Assembly (NCBI GenBank): GCA_022793655.1
Contig: JAAWDG010000014.1
Location: 160,636-224,635, forward strand
Direction of reading: 5' to 3'
Source: Clostridiales bacterium
GTDB lineage: Bacteria; Bacillota; Clostridia; Oscillospirales; CAG-272
DNA: 64,000 nt
Shown here: positions 52,928 through 61,157 of the stretch, piece by piece
How positions within the stretch are numbered: position 1 is the first letter of the stretch
How the letters are laid out: each line of letters opens with the position of its first letter
Program-made: the position numbers and the translations under genes
The notes under the pieces: model-generated
Told to the model about the DNA's origin: nothing
The model's database searches: none
Seen by the model: the letters and a program-made list of their open reading frames with translations, nothing else

Positions 52928-54358
52928 ATGAAAAAGAAAAGAATGATTGTGGTCGGCTGTATAGCCGGCGGTTGCATATTGCTTGCTATTTTGGGCTTTT
53001 TACTTGTAAAATACATAGCGCCTGAGTTGGTTTTGACATTAAACGGATCGGATGAGTATGTGGAGGTATTTGCCGATTATACCGACAAGGGAGCAAACGC
53101 TTATTATGGGGCGCCGATGACGCCGCATATTCCTGTAGATGTAATCAAAGAAGGGAATGTCGATACCAAACATCCCGGTGAATATGTCATTGAGTACAAA
53201 AGCCAATACAAAAAATTTACAGCGTCTGTTCGCCGCAAAGTCGTGGTTGTGGATACCATGGCGCCGGTGATCACATGCGATTTATCTGAATTAACCCTGT
53301 GTTATGGACAGCGCTACGAGGCCGCCTGTTCTGCTTATGATAATTATGATGGCGATATCAGCGGACAAATTCAACAGACCTTGACGGATGATGCATTGAT
53401 ATTGTCAGTCACTGATTCCTCTGGCAATGAAGCGAAACGGGTCATACCGGTGAAGTACAAAGAGGATGATGAACCGCCCACCATTACATTGATAGGAGAG
53501 AAGGATTTCTTTGTGGATCTGTCGGAGGGGTATATCGAGCCTGGTTTTCAGGCGAAGGATAATTGTGACGGCGACATAACCAGCAAAGTGAAGGTAACCG
53601 GCTTGCCCGTGTCTGGCAAGACAGGGGTGTATACAGTGACGTATACGGTCAGTGACGCGGCCGGCAATCAAGCCGAGGCTGTCCGTACGGTGATGGTATT
53701 TTCAAAATTGCCTGATTCCTCAAGAGAAGAGGCGCCGACGGCGCCGACTGTCTATTTAACCTTTGATGATGGTCCATGCGGCTATACGGCTGAACTGCTT
53801 GATATTTTGAAGGAATATAACGTGAAAGCGACCTTTTTTGTGACTGATCAGTTTTCTTCTTATCGGCATTTAATCGGTCGGGCGCATAACGAGGGTCATG
53901 CTATTGCCATTCATACGCTAACTCATGACTTTTCCATTTATCGGTCAACAGCCGCTTATTTTGAGGATTTATATGCTATGCAGGAGATTGTCAAAGAACA
54001 AACCGGCGGGTATACTGATCTTGTCCGTTTCCCCGGCGGCAGCTCCAATACGGTCAGCGCTCGGTATTGCGAGGGAATTATGACCACCCTCACCCGCATG
54101 GTAGAAGAGCAGGGATATCATTATTTTGATTGGAATGTAGCTTCTAATGATACAGGCACGACCGATCCTGACGTTATTTATCAGAATGTGACGTCCGGCA
54201 TAGCGGGTAAAACACATGCCGTTGTTCTTATGCATGATTTGAAACCGGCTTCGATTGCCACGATCGAACGAATCATTCAGTATGCCCGTGCGAATGGCTA
54301 TCGGTTTGATTCGTTATGCGCAACTACGCCGCCGGTTCATCATCCGGTCAATAACTGA
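52928..54358 (+). CDS. Membrane-anchored polysaccharide deacetylase with Ig-like domains
   Basis: The 476 aa protein has an N-terminal anchor (about 7-30), two DUF5011-type Ig-like domains (about 35-110 and 185-260), and a C-terminal NodB deacetylase domain (about 275-465). Catalytic motifs are TFDDGP, HTLTHDF (the HxxxH metal site), RFPGGSSN, and VLMHDL. It likely removes acetyl groups from peptidoglycan or another surface glycan. There is no ribosome binding site: the -10 box ends 6 bases before the ATG, so translation may be leaderless. An internal ATG at 52943 is the alternative start. Confidence 0.88.
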   Translation: MKKKRMIVVGCIAGGCILLAILGFLLVKYIAPELVLTLNGSDEYVEVFADYTDKGANAYYGAPMTPHIPVDVIKEGNVDTKHPGEYVIEYKSQYKKFTASVRRKVVVVDTMAPVITCDLSELTLCYGQRYEAACSAYDNYDGDISGQIQQTLTDDALILSVTDSSGNEAKRVIPVKYKEDDEPPTITLIGEKDFFVDLSEGYIEPGFQAKDNCDGDITSKVKVTGLPVSGKTGVYTVTYTVSDAAGNQAEAVRTVMVFSKLPDSSREEAPTAPTVYLTFDDGPCGYTAELLDILKEYNVKATFFVTDQFSSYRHLIGRAHNEGHAIAIHTLTHDFSIYRSTAAYFEDLYAMQEIVKEQTGGYTDLVRFPGGSSNTVSARYCEGIMTTLTRMVEEQGYHYFDWNVASNDTGTTDPDVIYQNVTSGIAGKTHAVVLMHDLKPASIATIERIIQYARANGYRFDSLCATTPPVHHPVNN

Positions 54359-54379
54359 TAGGCGTTTTCGCAAAAAGGC

Positions 54380-54483
54380 TTGACTTTATCACTGAAATTG
54401 ATTATATTTATTTGGTAATGATTGTTACGGCCAATCAAAGCGCAAGTCGGAGACTTGCGCTTTGATGATGTAAATGCTATGAT
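54380..54483 (+). promoter_or_regulatory. Two stacked promoters around a hairpin before the family-5 binding protein
   Basis: TTGACT (54380-54385), 17-nt spacer, TATATT (54403-54408). Then hairpin CAAAGCGCAAGTC/GACTTGCGCTTTG (about 54435-54463). A second promoter uses TTGCGC (54455-54460) in the right arm, 17-nt spacer, TATGAT (54478-54483). The hairpin may end the deacetylase transcript. Confidence 0.5.
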
Positions 54484-54562
54484 AAGAAGGTAAAAAATGA
54501 TAAGCATTTTTGGCTGGGTTGGCACATAGAATGCAAATAGTTATGCAAAAGGGGACGCTTAA

Positions 54563-56857
54563 ATGAAAAATCGAAAAAGATTGACGGCATTGCTTTTAGC
54601 GGTGTTTTGCTTGATGTCATTGGCTGCGTGCAGCAAAGGGCCTGAGGAGCAGGCACCGGAAACGGTAAGCGATACATTAGTGGTGGGGTATGATTCGTTA
54701 GCTGGACAACTTAATCCTTTTTATATAAAAACAGAGGCGGATACAGATGTCTGCGCGCTAACGGCTGTTCGGTTATTAACGAGCGATCGGGCCGGCAGTA
54801 TTGTGTTAAAAGGCATCGACGGGGAAACTATTTCTTATCAGGGAACTCCTTATACATACACAGGCGTGAGTGATTGCACTATTGAAAAAAATGAAGATGG
54901 AACGGTCACGTATGCCTTTACGCTCCGCGATGACATTGTTTTCAGCGATGGCGAACCATTGACGGCGGATGATGTGATTTTTACGATGTATGTGCTGGCT
55001 GACCCTGCCTATGATGGCACAATTGGTTTTGCCTCTCTTCCTATTGTAGGTCTGCAAGAATATCAAAACGGTATGCAGGTCGTTGCTGATTTAATTGCAG
55101 AAGCGGGAGAAGAGAATACTGATTTTACCTATTGGACAAAAGACCAGCAGGAGGTCTATTGGTCTTTGCTAACGGGAGAGGCTGGGACCGCTTTTGCACA
55201 GGAAATTGTGGATTATTGTATAGCGAATGGCCATGCTTCAAACGTGGCCGAGGCGATGGAAGCATGGGGACATAGTGATGGCGTGGACCCAGATAAAGAA
55301 ATGACCGCCGCTGATTTCTTTGCGTATCTTTGTGAAGCCTATGATTATGCATATGCCGATTTTGCAGAAAAAGAGGCGGCTGGCACCAGCTTGTTTGCTA
55401 TCGCAAAAGAACTTGCCAGTAAGAAAGATCCAATATATGCCACCGCGGTGCAAACAGGCGATACAGCTGATTCGATTATGGGTATAAACCGCACGGGGGA
55501 TTATTCATTTACAATTACAACCGAAGGCTTTGATGCAGCGGCTATTTACAAACTGGCTATTCATATTGCGCCATTACACTATTATGGCGATAAAGCAAAT
55601 TTTGATTATGATGCAGGTCGCTTTGGTTTTGAAAAAGGAAATTTGACGCCCATATTATCGAAAAATGGTGCGCCGCTGGGCGCAGGGCCGTATCGATTTT
55701 TAAATACAGAATCTGGCGTTGTTTCTTTTGAAGCGAATGAGAAATATTACAAGGGACAACCGAAAATCCAGACAATCAAGTTCCGCGAAATGGTCGGTGA
55801 TTCGGCTAAAGTCGATGGCATCACGTCGGGCAGTTTGGATATCGCAAAACCTTCTCTTAATGCAGAGATCGTTCAGGCAATCAAGAACGCAAACGAAGAG
55901 GGAGAACTGACCGGTTCTGCTCTGACTTGTGAATTGGTGGACTTTAATGGCTATGGGTATATTGGTATAAGCGCCAATCAAGTGTTAGTTGGCCATGATG
56001 CGGGCAGTGATGAATCAAAGAATCTGCGTAAAGCATTGGCTACGCTGATTGCCGTATATCGTGAAGAGGCCATTCAAGCCTATTATGGTGAAATGGCGGA
56101 GGTCATAGAGTATCCCATTTCAAATACTTCTTGGGCGGCGCCGCGTGTGGGCGATGCAGGGTATGAAACCGCTTTTGCCAAAGACGTTGATGGTGAACCG
56201 CTTTACGACTCGGCTATGACTAACGAAGAAAAACAGCAAGCGGCTTTAGAGGCGGCCATTGCTTATTTGATTGCGGCGGGCTATTCGTTTGATGAAGCGG
56301 CTCACACTTTTACCGATGCACCGCAAGGGGCGAAAATGACCTATACAATCATCGTGCCAGGCGGCGGACAAGGGGATCATCCTGCGTATGGTATAGCGCT
56401 TAAAGTAAAAGAGGCGTTAGCGTCAATCGGCCTTACGCTGAATATCAGCGATCCTGCTGACGCAAAGGAATTGTGGACGGCGCTTGACACAGGCAAGGCG
56501 GAACTTTGGGCAGCCGCCTTTGGCGAGACCTTGGATCCAGACATGTATCCTACTTATTATTCTGAAAACGTACCTACCAATGATTCGGGAACCGGCCGGA
56601 ATAATTATTATGTTGCGGACGATGTGTTGGATCAATATATTTTAGATGCGCGCAACAGCGATGATACCGCCTATCGGAAGGATGTTTATAAGGATTGTTT
56701 AGCCATTTTGATGGATTGGGCTATTGAGGTGCCAACCTATCAGCGCTTAGAGGGGATTCTTTTTAGCACGCAGCGCATTCAAATTGATACGCTCACGCCC
56801 GATATGACTCCTTATTGGACATGGCTTTCAGGAATTGAGAGTATGACACTTCGTTAA
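54563..56857 (+). CDS. Large family-5 extracellular solute-binding lipoprotein
   Basis: The 764 aa protein has a lipoprotein signal with lipobox LAAC (Cys about 20) and the SBP_bac_5 fold used by peptide and nickel importers: LVVGYDSLAGQLNPF, YAFTLRDDIVFSDGEPLTADDVIFTM, and GAGPYRF. It is longer than the usual 520-600 aa because of an insertion (about 160-285) and a long C-terminal part. No permease or ATPase gene is adjacent, so it either serves a transporter elsewhere or acts as a sensor or peptide scavenger. GGGGAC lies upstream of the ATG. Confidence 0.88.
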   Translation: MKNRKRLTALLLAVFCLMSLAACSKGPEEQAPETVSDTLVVGYDSLAGQLNPFYIKTEADTDVCALTAVRLLTSDRAGSIVLKGIDGETISYQGTPYTYTGVSDCTIEKNEDGTVTYAFTLRDDIVFSDGEPLTADDVIFTMYVLADPAYDGTIGFASLPIVGLQEYQNGMQVVADLIAEAGEENTDFTYWTKDQQEVYWSLLTGEAGTAFAQEIVDYCIANGHASNVAEAMEAWGHSDGVDPDKEMTAADFFAYLCEAYDYAYADFAEKEAAGTSLFAIAKELASKKDPIYATAVQTGDTADSIMGINRTGDYSFTITTEGFDAAAIYKLAIHIAPLHYYGDKANFDYDAGRFGFEKGNLTPILSKNGAPLGAGPYRFLNTESGVVSFEANEKYYKGQPKIQTIKFREMVGDSAKVDGITSGSLDIAKPSLNAEIVQAIKNANEEGELTGSALTCELVDFNGYGYIGISANQVLVGHDAGSDESKNLRKALATLIAVYREEAIQAYYGEMAEVIEYPISNTSWAAPRVGDAGYETAFAKDVDGEPLYDSAMTNEEKQQAALEAAIAYLIAAGYSFDEAAHTFTDAPQGAKMTYTIIVPGGGQGDHPAYGIALKVKEALASIGLTLNISDPADAKELWTALDTGKAELWAAAFGETLDPDMYPTYYSENVPTNDSGTGRNNYYVADDVLDQYILDARNSDDTAYRKDVYKDCLAILMDWAIEVPTYQRLEGILFSTQRIQIDTLTPDMTPYWTWLSGIESMTLR

Positions 56858-56875
56858 TCATAGCATGATAGAAAA

Positions 56876-56908
56876 AGAAAAACGGTTCAGGTGCCTGAAC
56901 CGTTTTTT
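56876..56908. terminator. Bidirectional terminator overlapping the end of the dtxR-like gene
   Basis: AACGGTTCAG pairs with CTGAACCGTT around GTGC, with A-run and T-run flanks. The last codons of the convergent DtxR-family gene lie in the stem. Confidence 0.85.
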
Positions 56909-57273
56909 GCATGATATTCTACAAATTTTTTGATGGCGGCGAAGCTTTCTTGACTGACTACGTGTTCCATGCGGCAGGCGTCTGTCGCGGCTATGGCAGG
57001 GTCAACACCCATAAAAATAAGCCAATCAGTTAAGAAAAGGTGCCTTTCATACATTTTTTCTGCGATGGCAAGTCCCTGTGATGTTAGTGTAATTAAACCG
57101 TTTTTGTCAACGGTTATATAGCCGTTTTCCCGCAGATTTTTCATAGCGACACTAATGCTTGGCTTTGAAAAACCAAGCTCTGTGGCAATATCGATGGATC
57201 GCACGGTGCCGCTCCGCTTTTGAAGCATTAAAATGGTTTCTAAATAATTTTCAGCAGATTCTTGTATTTTCAT
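56887..57273 (-). CDS. DtxR/MntR-family metalloregulator
   Basis: The 128 aa protein starts MKIQESAENYLETILML, a winged-helix typical of DtxR/MntR, with RSIDIATELGFSKPSISVAMKNLRENGY as recognition part, and the metal-binding helix region AATDACRMEHVVS (His and Cys/Glu ligands). No SH3-like domain is present, as in MntR-type short members. It is divergent from feoA-feoA-feoB, whose two DtxR-like boxes suggest it is an iron-sensing repressor of the feo genes; manganese sensing is possible. An upstream ATG at 57381 is rejected because the extension is not family-like; no good ribosome binding site precedes either. Confidence 0.85.
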   Translation of the reverse strand: MKIQESAENYLETILMLQKRSGTVRSIDIATELGFSKPSISVAMKNLRENGYITVDKNGLITLTSQGLAIAEKMYERHLFLTDWLIFMGVDPAIAATDACRMEHVVSQESFAAIKKFVEYHAKNGSGT

Positions 57274-57452
57274 ATTACTATACCAATTTTTGCAGATTAA
57301 TTTTTTGATATGTGCGTAAATATTGATAATGATTGTTTTTGTTATAAATAAGTTGAGGCAGACCGCAAGGTTTATTAACAATAATCTTACAGTTTACCGC
57401 AGGATTACAAAAAACTCATAAAAGGTTCTTGTATGATAGCATGAATATTTCC

Positions 57453-57548
57453 GCTAATCTCTGAAAGCCAGAATGTCACCCTAATGGGTGACAAGACAAA
57501 CTTAAGGAACAAATCTTTGATTTGATTCCGATAAACAACGGCGTTAGC
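57453..57548 (+). other. Cluster of hairpins in the dtxR-feoA gap
   Basis: GCTAA (57453-57457) and TTAGC (57544-57548) could close a domain with hairpins TGTCACCC/GGGTGACA (57474-57493), CAAATC/GATTTG (57510-57524) and a weak CCG/CGG. The gap 57274-57712 contains this, the feo promoter/operator, and a Fur-box-like TTGATAATGATTG near 57328; no gene is visible. Confidence 0.35.
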
Positions 57549-57622
57549 CTGTGTTTATTATAGCATAGGCTGTACATGATTTGCAAGCGACAAAAATATT
57601 GGGAAAAAATCCAAAATAACTC

Positions 57623-57676
57623 TTGACAATTTTTACTGAAAGTGGTATAACTATCAATGGTTAGTTAAGACTAACC
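57623..57676 (+). promoter_or_regulatory. feo promoter with DtxR-type operator
   Basis: TTGACA (57623-57628), 17-nt spacer, TATAAC (57646-57651), then GGTTAGTTAAGACTAACC (57659-57676): inverted arms GGTTAGT/ACTAACC around TAAG, close to the DtxR/IdeR box TTAGGTTAG-CTAACC. It covers the transcription start. Confidence 0.8.
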
Positions 57677-57712
57677 CAATGTACGTTTTTTGATAACAGA
57701 AAGGAAAAAGGT

Positions 57713-57922
57713 ATGCCGCTTACTTTTGCACAAATCGGAGAAGAAAATGTGATTCGAAAAATTGGGGGCAATACGCAAGTGCGTTCGCATTTGGAGCATT
57801 TGGGTTTTGTGCCCGGCGGCTTAGTTGAGGTTGTTTCCTCAATGGGCGGTAATTTAATTGTCAATATCAAGGGGTCGCGCGTGGCTATTAGTCAAGAGAT
57901 GGCCAATAAAATTTTAATATAG
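57713..57922 (+). CDS. feoA: FeoA domain protein, first copy
   Basis: The 69 aa protein is a FeoA SH3-like domain (MPLTFAQIGEENVIRKI, HLGFVPGGLVEVVS, KGSRVAISQEMANKI). FeoA supports the FeoB Fe(II) transporter. AGAAAGGAAAA precedes the ATG. It lies under the DtxR-type operator and 28 bases before a second FeoA gene. Confidence 0.92.
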   Translation: MPLTFAQIGEENVIRKIGGNTQVRSHLEHLGFVPGGLVEVVSSMGGNLIVNIKGSRVAISQEMANKILI

Positions 57923-57950
57923 AAATTATCATAGAGCGGAGGAGACAACG

Positions 57951-58172
57951 ATGAAAACACTAAGGCAGATAAAAATTGGTGATACCGTTACTGTTGTGAA
58001 GATTCACGGCGAAGGGGCAGTGAAACGGAGGATTATGGATATGGGTATTACACGCGGCACAGAAGTGTATGTACGAAAAGTGGCGCCACTCGGGGACCCT
58101 ATGGAACTTAGCGTTAGAGGGTATGAATTAACCTTACGTAAGGCGGATGCTGAGATGATCGAAGTGGAGTGA
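57951..58172 (+). CDS. feoA: FeoA domain protein, second copy
   Basis: The 73 aa protein is another FeoA domain (IKIGDTVTVVKIHGEGAVKRRIMDMGITRGTEVYVRKVAPLGDPM). It is closer to the classic FeoA than the first copy. GGAGG precedes the ATG. Two feoA genes before feoB are common in clostridia; the division of labour is unknown. Confidence 0.93.
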   Translation: MKTLRQIKIGDTVTVVKIHGEGAVKRRIMDMGITRGTEVYVRKVAPLGDPMELSVRGYELTLRKADAEMIEVE

Positions 58173-58174
58173 AC

Positions 58175-58224
58175 AAGGGCTTTGCAGCCCTATTTTAAAG
58201 AAATATAGTTAGTTAAGACTAATT
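58175..58224 (+). promoter_or_regulatory. Second feo promoter with DtxR-type operator
   Basis: A small hairpin GGGCT/AGCCC (58177-58190) precedes or overlaps TTGCAG (58182-58187), 16-nt spacer, TATAGT (58204-58209). AGTTAGTTAAGACTAATT (58207-58224) is a slightly imperfect copy of the first operator and overlaps the -10 box. Confidence 0.65.
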
Positions 58225-58250
58225 GATGATACGAAAGGAATTTGGTAGAG

Positions 58251-60662
58251 ATGAGTATTCGAATTGCTTTGGCGGGCAATCCAAACTGTGGCAAAACAAC
58301 TTTGTTCAATGCGTTGACGGGATCCAATCAATTTGTAGGAAACTGGCCGGGTGTAACGGTAGAGAAAAAAGAAGGAAAGCTGAAAAAGCGGAGTGATGTA
58401 ACGGTTATTGACCTGCCTGGAATTTATTCGCTATCTCCTTATACACTGGAAGAAGTGGTAGCGAGAAATTATTTGATCGGCGAGAGGCCGGATGTCATTC
58501 TCAATATTGTAGATGGCACAAACTTAGAGCGTAATTTATATTTAACAACCCAGCTTGTTGAACTGGGCATCCCTGTTGTGGTAGCTGTGAATATGATGGA
58601 TACGGTGCGCAAGAACGGCGATCAAATCAATATTAAAAATCTGTCTGAACAGTTATGTTGTGCGGTTTTAGAAATTTCGGCATTAAAAGGAATGGGTGTG
58701 AGCGAAGCCGCTGCGGCCGCTATCGAGGCGGCGAAGCGTGGGCAAATGATTCCGCGGCATACCTTTTCAGGCGTGGTGGAACATGCGTTGGCGCATATTG
58801 AAGAAGCGGCTGTACATGACCTGCCGGAAGAGCAGCAGCGCTGGTATGCCATTAAAATTTTTGAGGGCGATGAAAAGGTTTTAGCGCAATTGAATATTGA
58901 CAAAACCGTGATGAGCCATGTGCAAAAGGATATTGATAAAGTGGAAGCGGAACTTGATGATGATGCAGAAAGCATTATTACCAACGAAAGATACATATAT
59001 ATAGGTAATCTCGTCAAAACTTGCTATAAGAAAAAGAATAAACAAAAGCTGTCTGTTTCGGATAAAATCGACCGGGTAGTCACGAATCGATTTGCGGCTT
59101 TGCCTATTTTTGCGGCCGTGATGTTTATTGTTTATTTTGTCTCGGTTACCACGGTAGGTACTTATTTTACCGATTGGGCGAACGACGGTTTGTTTGGCGA
59201 CGGATTCCATTTGTTCAAGATAGGTACAGCAGATTATGAAGAAGCGGCCGAAGCGTATGCTGAACCCGCGGCCATGATCGAAGCTTTTGAGGGTGCGGCG
59301 GAAGAAGCCCAGCTTGATCCATCACAGGCGTATGATTTGAAAACCACTGCTTATCTATATGATGACGATGGAAATATGGAGCAAGAAATTCCGGTTAATT
59401 TTGCTTCTTATGAGGAGGCCGCCGCGATAGAGGAGCCAGACCCGGCTGCCTATGGCATCTGGGTGCCAGGCATTCCCGTGCTTGTTGAGAACGGATTGAC
59501 GGCTATACACTGCGCCGATTGGCTGCAAGGGCTGATTTTAGACGGTATTATCGGCGGGGTAGGCGCGGTACTTGGCTTTGTGCCGCAAATGTTGGTTCTG
59601 TTTATTTTTCTTGCCTTTTTAGAGGCATGTGGTTATATGGCGCGTATTGCATTTGTGATGGACCGCATTTTCCGCAAATTCGGCCTTTCGGGTAAGAGTT
59701 TTATTCCCATGTTGATTGGCACGGGCTGCGGCATCCCCGGTATAATGGCCTCGCGGACGATTGAAAATGAGCGGGACCGTCGCATGACCATTATGACCAC
59801 TACCTTTATTCCCTGCGGTGCGAAACTGCCGATTATCGCACTCGTTGCGGGCGCTTTGTTCGGCGGTGCATGGTGGGTAGCGCCAAGTGCTTATTTTGTG
59901 GGCATTGCGGCGATTATTTGTTCTGGTGTCATGCTGAAAAAAACGAAGATGTTTGCTGGTGATCCCGCCCCGTTTGTGATGGAACTGCCGGCTTATCATC
60001 TGCCGACGGTGGGCAATGTGCTGCGTTCGATGTGGGAGCGCGCTTGGTCATTTATCAAAAAAGCAGGCACGGTTATTTTGCTCTCGGCTATTGTTATTTG
60101 GTTTTTACAGGGCTTTGGTATTGAAAATGGAACATTTGGCATGGTGGAAGAGTTAGATCATTCTATCTTAGCGGTAATCGGTAATGCTATTGCGTGGCTG
60201 TTTGTTCCGCTTGGCTGGGGCAACTGGCAAAGCGCGGTCGCTACGATTACCGGTTTGATTGCGAAAGAAAACGTGGTCGGTACCTTTGGCGTGTTGTTTG
60301 GCGGTATAGAAGAGGTGGCAGAGAACGGCTGGCAGATTTGGACGAATATGCAAGAAGCGTTTACCCCCTTGGCAGCCTACTCTTTCTTAATTTTCAATTT
60401 GTTGTGCGCTCCTTGTTTTGCCGCCATTGGCGCGATCAAACGGGAAATGAATTCACCCAAATGGACCTTGTTTGCCATCGCTTATCAATGCGGCTTTGCC
60501 TATGCGGTTTCGCTGGTTGTCTATCAGCTTGGCCTGCTCTTTACAGGCAGTGGGAATATTATTGGTTCGGTGGCGGCTTTCCTGCTGCTCGCAGTGTTTG
60601 CTTACTTGCTTTTCAGCCCGTATAAAGAGAGCACTACACTTGATAAAAAGGTGAGAGTGTGA
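58251..60662 (+). CDS. feoB: Ferrous iron transporter FeoB with acidic insertion
   Basis: FeoB imports Fe(II) across the membrane using an N-terminal GTPase. The 803 aa protein has G1 GNPNCGKTT (about 8-16), DLPG (about 54-57), NMMD (about 114-117), then the membrane domain with two gate motifs and conserved Cys (FIPMLIGTGCGIPG, FIPCGAKLP, NLLCAPC). Between the first two membrane segments there is an unusual insertion of about 85 residues (about 322-407), acidic and Ala-rich, probably outside the membrane. The ATG at 58251 is chosen for AAAGGAA upstream. A small FeoB-associated gene follows. Confidence 0.96.
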   Translation: MSIRIALAGNPNCGKTTLFNALTGSNQFVGNWPGVTVEKKEGKLKKRSDVTVIDLPGIYSLSPYTLEEVVARNYLIGERPDVILNIVDGTNLERNLYLTTQLVELGIPVVVAVNMMDTVRKNGDQINIKNLSEQLCCAVLEISALKGMGVSEAAAAAIEAAKRGQMIPRHTFSGVVEHALAHIEEAAVHDLPEEQQRWYAIKIFEGDEKVLAQLNIDKTVMSHVQKDIDKVEAELDDDAESIITNERYIYIGNLVKTCYKKKNKQKLSVSDKIDRVVTNRFAALPIFAAVMFIVYFVSVTTVGTYFTDWANDGLFGDGFHLFKIGTADYEEAAEAYAEPAAMIEAFEGAAEEAQLDPSQAYDLKTTAYLYDDDGNMEQEIPVNFASYEEAAAIEEPDPAAYGIWVPGIPVLVENGLTAIHCADWLQGLILDGIIGGVGAVLGFVPQMLVLFIFLAFLEACGYMARIAFVMDRIFRKFGLSGKSFIPMLIGTGCGIPGIMASRTIENERDRRMTIMTTTFIPCGAKLPIIALVAGALFGGAWWVAPSAYFVGIAAIICSGVMLKKTKMFAGDPAPFVMELPAYHLPTVGNVLRSMWERAWSFIKKAGTVILLSAIVIWFLQGFGIENGTFGMVEELDHSILAVIGNAIAWLFVPLGWGNWQSAVATITGLIAKENVVGTFGVLFGGIEEVAENGWQIWTNMQEAFTPLAAYSFLIFNLLCAPCFAAIGAIKREMNSPKWTLFAIAYQCGFAYAVSLVVYQLGLLFTGSGNIIGSVAAFLLLAVFAYLLFSPYKESTTLDKKVRV

Positions 60663-60699
60663 TATAAAAGAATAAATCTCTTGTAGAGAAAGGAATAAA

Positions 60700-60870
60700 A
60701 TGCTGGATTTTTTGCTTGATAATGGAGGTACGATAGCGGTTGGCTTTTTGCTTGCGGCTGCTGTTTGCCTAATTGTTCTTAAAATGAGACGGGACCGTAA
60801 AAAAGGGCGCACCGCTTGCGGCTGCGGCTGTCAGGATTGTCCGTCGAATCATATGTGTCACAAAAAGTAA
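60700..60870 (+). CDS. FeoB-associated Cys-rich small membrane protein
   Basis: The 56 aa product MLDFLLDNGG... has one membrane helix (about 12-28), a basic stretch, then CGCGCQDC and MCHKK: the FeoB_associated (PF12669) pattern of a short helix followed by clustered Cys. AGAAAGGAA precedes the ATG. It lies 37 bases after feoB and before a strong terminator, so it is part of the feo operon. Its role in iron uptake is not known. Confidence 0.88.
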   Translation: MLDFLLDNGGTIAVGFLLAAAVCLIVLKMRRDRKKGRTACGCGCQDCPSNHMCHKK

Positions 60871-60879
60871 AAAGAGAAG

Positions 60880-60922
60880 AAACACCCAATACACACAGGT
60901 GTGTATTGGGTGTTTTGTTTGT
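60880..60922 (+). terminator. Terminator of the feo operon
   Basis: ACACCCAATACACAC pairs with GTGTATTGGGTGT around AGGT, followed by TTTTGTTTGTT. Confidence 0.88.
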
Positions 60923-60995
60923 TAAATGAGAAAATAAATAAGCGGTATTTGTGCACAATCCATAATATTTATTTAATAATTTGTCAAAAATTATA

Positions 60996-61024
60996 TTGAC
61001 ATTGTAAATATAATATCATATAAT
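60996..61024 (+). promoter_or_regulatory. Consensus promoter of the ricin/M23 gene
   Basis: TTGACA (60996-61001), 17-nt spacer, TATAAT (61019-61024). The leader of about 127 nt shows no riboswitch I recognise; the rest of the gap 60871-61157 is otherwise empty. Confidence 0.85.
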
Positions 61025-61157
61025 GAAAATGCATAGGAAATAAATGGTAAAAAGAAAGATTGGGTGATTCCAATGAACAGGTAAAGGGCGCGTCAAATAC
61101 CGGTAAGTCAAAGTAAATCATGATAAAAACGTTAGCAAAACAGTAGGAGCAATCAAA

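Noticed and set aside
61025-61157. c-di-GMP or other riboswitch before the ricin/M23 gene
   Set aside because: No GEMM-type core or other aptamer pattern can be found in the leader.
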